From a virus, in the IMG/VR virus record IMGVR_UViG_3300044800_000423, positions 1 through 30,664 of that record: a stretch of 30,664 bases of DNA; one strand, written 5' to 3'. Made by a program: the position numbers and the translations under genes. Below the pieces are notes generated by a model that was not told the DNA's origin, ran no database searches, and was given only the letters and a program-made list of their open reading frames with translations. Below, in pieces: positions 29,264-30,664 of the stretch; the first letter of the stretch is position 1; the number at the start of each line of letters is the position of its first letter.

Positions 29264-29820
29264 TAAGAAGACGCCTCCAGGGGCTTCATGAAAATGCACC
29301 AATAAGTGTGACTGGGCTTTCCATGCTTACTCGTGCCGGCGCCGCTATTCATATTGCAGAACAAAGGCTTACACGGAAACAGCTTCAGAACCGTCTTAAC
29401 GGAAATGTTGTTGTCGTTCCACTTGAAAAACAGAAAGCCCCCAGGCTCTAGAACCCTGAAAAGCTCCTTGGCGCCACGCTTGATATCGTCTGGCCAAGTT
29501 TCAGCGTTAAGTTCACCATACTTTTTCTTGAAGAGACTTTTTTCTCCGAGCCACTTCAGATGAGGAGGATCCCAATTAACAGCCTTGAACCTGCCATCTG
29601 GAAAATCAAGCTTACGAAAGTCACCTTCAACCGTCAAATTCTTAGGCAGCCACTTCCGACGCCCACGCCTACCTCTCTGCGTATTGTAAGCATCAAAATC
29701 CTTAGCTAACTCTGCATCATCACGCTGATCCAAAAAGACAACAAGCGAATTATCTTTGTCCAGCCACATTTCCCTAAAGCCTGATGAAGCATCCAGAATA
29801 ATCGGCGCCTTGGAATCCAT
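29263..29820 (-). CDS. Phage-type class I SAM methyltransferase
   Basis: The 185 residues follow the layout of a methyltransferase widespread in phages: ILDASSGFREMWLDKDN (motif I region, usually with Cys-Gly where Ser-Ser-Gly stands here); VEGDFRKLDFPDGRFKAVNW; the catalytic DPPH (a D-P-P-Y variant); KYGELNAETWPDDIKRGAKE; and VLEPGGFLFFKWND. Histidine in DPPH and the substituted motif I are worth noting. Substrate could be DNA or RNA base or a small molecule. ATG 29820 overlaps the stop of the small upstream gene, with GGAGGC at eight bases. Products of 28105 and 29263 may act together. Confidence 0.8.
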   Translation of the reverse strand: MDSKAPIILDASSGFREMWLDKDNSLVVFLDQRDDAELAKDFDAYNTQRGRRGRRKWLPKNLTVEGDFRKLDFPDGRFKAVNWDPPHLKWLGEKSLFKKKYGELNAETWPDDIKRGAKELFRVLEPGGFLFFKWNDNNISVKTVLKLFPCKPLFCNMNSGAGTSKHGKPSHTYWCIFMKPLEASS

Positions 29821-29981
29821 TAAGAGGCCTCCGATTCATTCAAATTAACGTAAACAAACAAGCAACAGCAGAAAACTACAGAAAAAGGGGGAGAGGCGCG
29901 GGAGACAACTCCATTTTCCTTTTCGTATAAGTTTATGATGTTGCTTCCGCTTGTAATATGACTAGAAAACCAAAGACCCAT
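29820..29981 (-). CDS. 53-residue small protein at start of the early operon
   Basis: ATG 29981 to TAA overlapping the methyltransferase ATG (TAATG). The frame reads MGLWFSSHITSGSNIINLYE, then a short KENGVV segment and a hydrophobic Cys-rich stretch (SVVFCCCLFVYVNLNESEAS) that could be a membrane anchor. No clear ribosome-binding site precedes it. It shares its last residues with the protein encoded at 28970. Moderately likely to be translated as the first gene of the operon. Confidence 0.45.
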   Translation of the reverse strand: MGLWFSSHITSGSNIINLYEKENGVVSRASPPFSVVFCCCLFVYVNLNESEAS

Positions 29982-30070
29982 GAAAACTAAGAACACTAAT
30001 GTTCAAATCAAATTTCAGGCTAATTTTTGCATGCAATATAACTTATAACTTGAGATGGCTATGGCTACTC
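29982..30070. promoter_or_regulatory. Divergent promoter between early operon and plus-strand glycosyltransferase
   Basis: The 89-base gap holds AATATAACTTATAAC (30035-30049), an A/T-rich element that can serve both strands. It is about 25 bases before ATG 30071, suiting a leaderless plus-strand message, and about 55-65 bases before ATG 29981 on the minus strand. No copy of the dispersed motif is present. I see no attachment-site repeat with the left end of the window. Confidence 0.45.
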
Positions 30071-30664
30071 ATGAGTGTCGGCAATGAAATGGCTCAGGGC
30101 ATATCCGTAGTAACAACGACTTGGAATGAAAGAGAAAACATTAAGGAGTTAATTCTTAAAGTTAGGTCAGCGCTTCGAGATTTCCCGCATGAAATTATTG
30201 TTGTTGACGATAGCTCTTCGGATGGGACCCTTGATGTTGCTAAGCGTTTTGCAGATTTGGCGGTTGCAAAAATTCGAGAAGGGCAAACTAAAGGTTTATT
30301 GTACGGAATGAAACTAGCCAAGTTTCCTATAATAGTAACAATAGATGCTGACTTGGAAAACAATCCTGACTGCATACCTACCCTTATCACAAAACTCAGC
30401 GAATTCGATTTAGTGGTGGCATCGCGAACGGGTCTTCCCAGAATTTCAGAGAGGCTAGCTTCCAAAACGTTAGGTAAAATGTTCGGAGTATCGGATTTTT
30501 TCTCAAATTTTAGGGTTTACAAAAAAGAAACAATAGCTCATTATTTGAGAGGCGGAGAAACCTTTGGCGGTGAATTATTGGTTATTGCTAAAAAGAATGG
30601 TTTCAAGATTGGCGAAGTAATGTATGAACCGCCGCCTAGGCGCAGTAACCCTCGGATTGGCGGC
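30071..30664 (+). CDS. GT2 glycosyltransferase, dolichol-phosphate mannose synthase-like (partial)
   Basis: An open frame of 198 codons runs off the window end. After a short N-terminus come SVVTTTWNERENI (~12-24), VDDSSSDGT (~45-53), the DAD metal motif (IDADLENNPD, ~91-100), and RKTGLPRISE-like and SDFFSNFRVYKKE segments typical of DPM synthases, which transfer mannose to a lipid carrier at the membrane. Start ATG 30071 is favoured because a TATA element lies ~25 bases upstream (leaderless). Strand, metabolic type and lower G+C suggest a host gene beside the element, not a viral one. Confidence 0.8.
   Translation, partial: MSVGNEMAQGISVVTTTWNERENIKELILKVRSALRDFPHEIIVVDDSSSDGTLDVAKRFADLAVAKIREGQTKGLLYGMKLAKFPIIVTIDADLENNPDCIPTLITKLSEFDLVVASRTGLPRISERLASKTLGKMFGVSDFFSNFRVYKKETIAHYLRGGETFGGELLVIAKKNGFKIGEVMYEPPPRRSNPRIGG

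Noticed and set aside
1-30664. CRISPR array, insertion sequence or toxin-antitoxin pair
   Set aside because: No regularly spaced direct repeats of CRISPR length, no transposase motif and no terminal inverted repeats; the ribbon-helix-helix genes have no recognisable toxin partner.

Overview
The window reads as most of a head-tailed (Caudoviricetes-type) archaeal virus or provirus. Archaeal signs are: strong GGTGA/GGAGG ribosome-binding sites mixed with apparently leaderless genes, A/T-rich TATA elements, T-run terminators, small ribbon-helix-helix and winged-helix regulators, and a Thr/Pro-rich secreted protein of a kind common in methanogens and Bathyarchaeia. A bathyarchaeal or related host is my guess; the sequence does not prove it. 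No contractile sheath is recognisable, so the particle is probably siphovirus-like.

Layout. (1) 1-1072: a small minus-strand ORF, then a plus-strand pair (ribbon-helix-helix protein and secreted Thr/Pro-rich protein) behind a divergent, repeat-filled promoter. (2) 1212-22740, all minus strand except one weak plus-strand ORF: the virion operon, transcribed right to left. It runs terminase small and large subunits, portal, MuF-like protein, a small protein, prohead protease, a Cys mini-protein, scaffold, decoration protein, HK97/encapsulin-like capsid, a block of two glycosyltransferase-like genes with two virion-surface candidates, a 618-residue protein with 15 short repeats, neck proteins, tail tube, tail-assembly chaperones, tape measure, and a LamG/collagen-like tail protein. 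A methyltransferase sits among the neck and tail genes. (3) 22741-22988: control region with a TATA element and an inverted repeat. (4) 22989-29981, minus strand: tightly overlapping small early-type genes, many Cys-rich, with a PD-(D/E)XK nuclease, two winged-helix proteins, a ribbon-helix-helix protein, a possible replication or regulatory protein, a DUF5131-type radical-SAM-like protein and a methyltransferase. (5) From 30071, plus strand: the start of a GT2/dolichol-phosphate-mannose-synthase-like gene, which looks like flanking host DNA. No integrase, polymerase or lysin was recognised.

The strongest observations are: a probable programmed -1 frameshift (T TTT TTT, 7030-7036) that makes a tail-assembly-chaperone fusion; a 12-14 base motif, ATGTACGTRGTAAA, dispersed across the window in both orientations, mostly at operon boundaries and sometimes as inverted pairs with a 13-base spacer; and a series of very small Cys-rich genes, several below normal annotation cut-offs, found by reading the gaps. 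Many starts are TTG or GTG overlapping the upstream stop (TTGA, GTGA, ATGA, TAATG), so the two long operons appear to rely on translational coupling.
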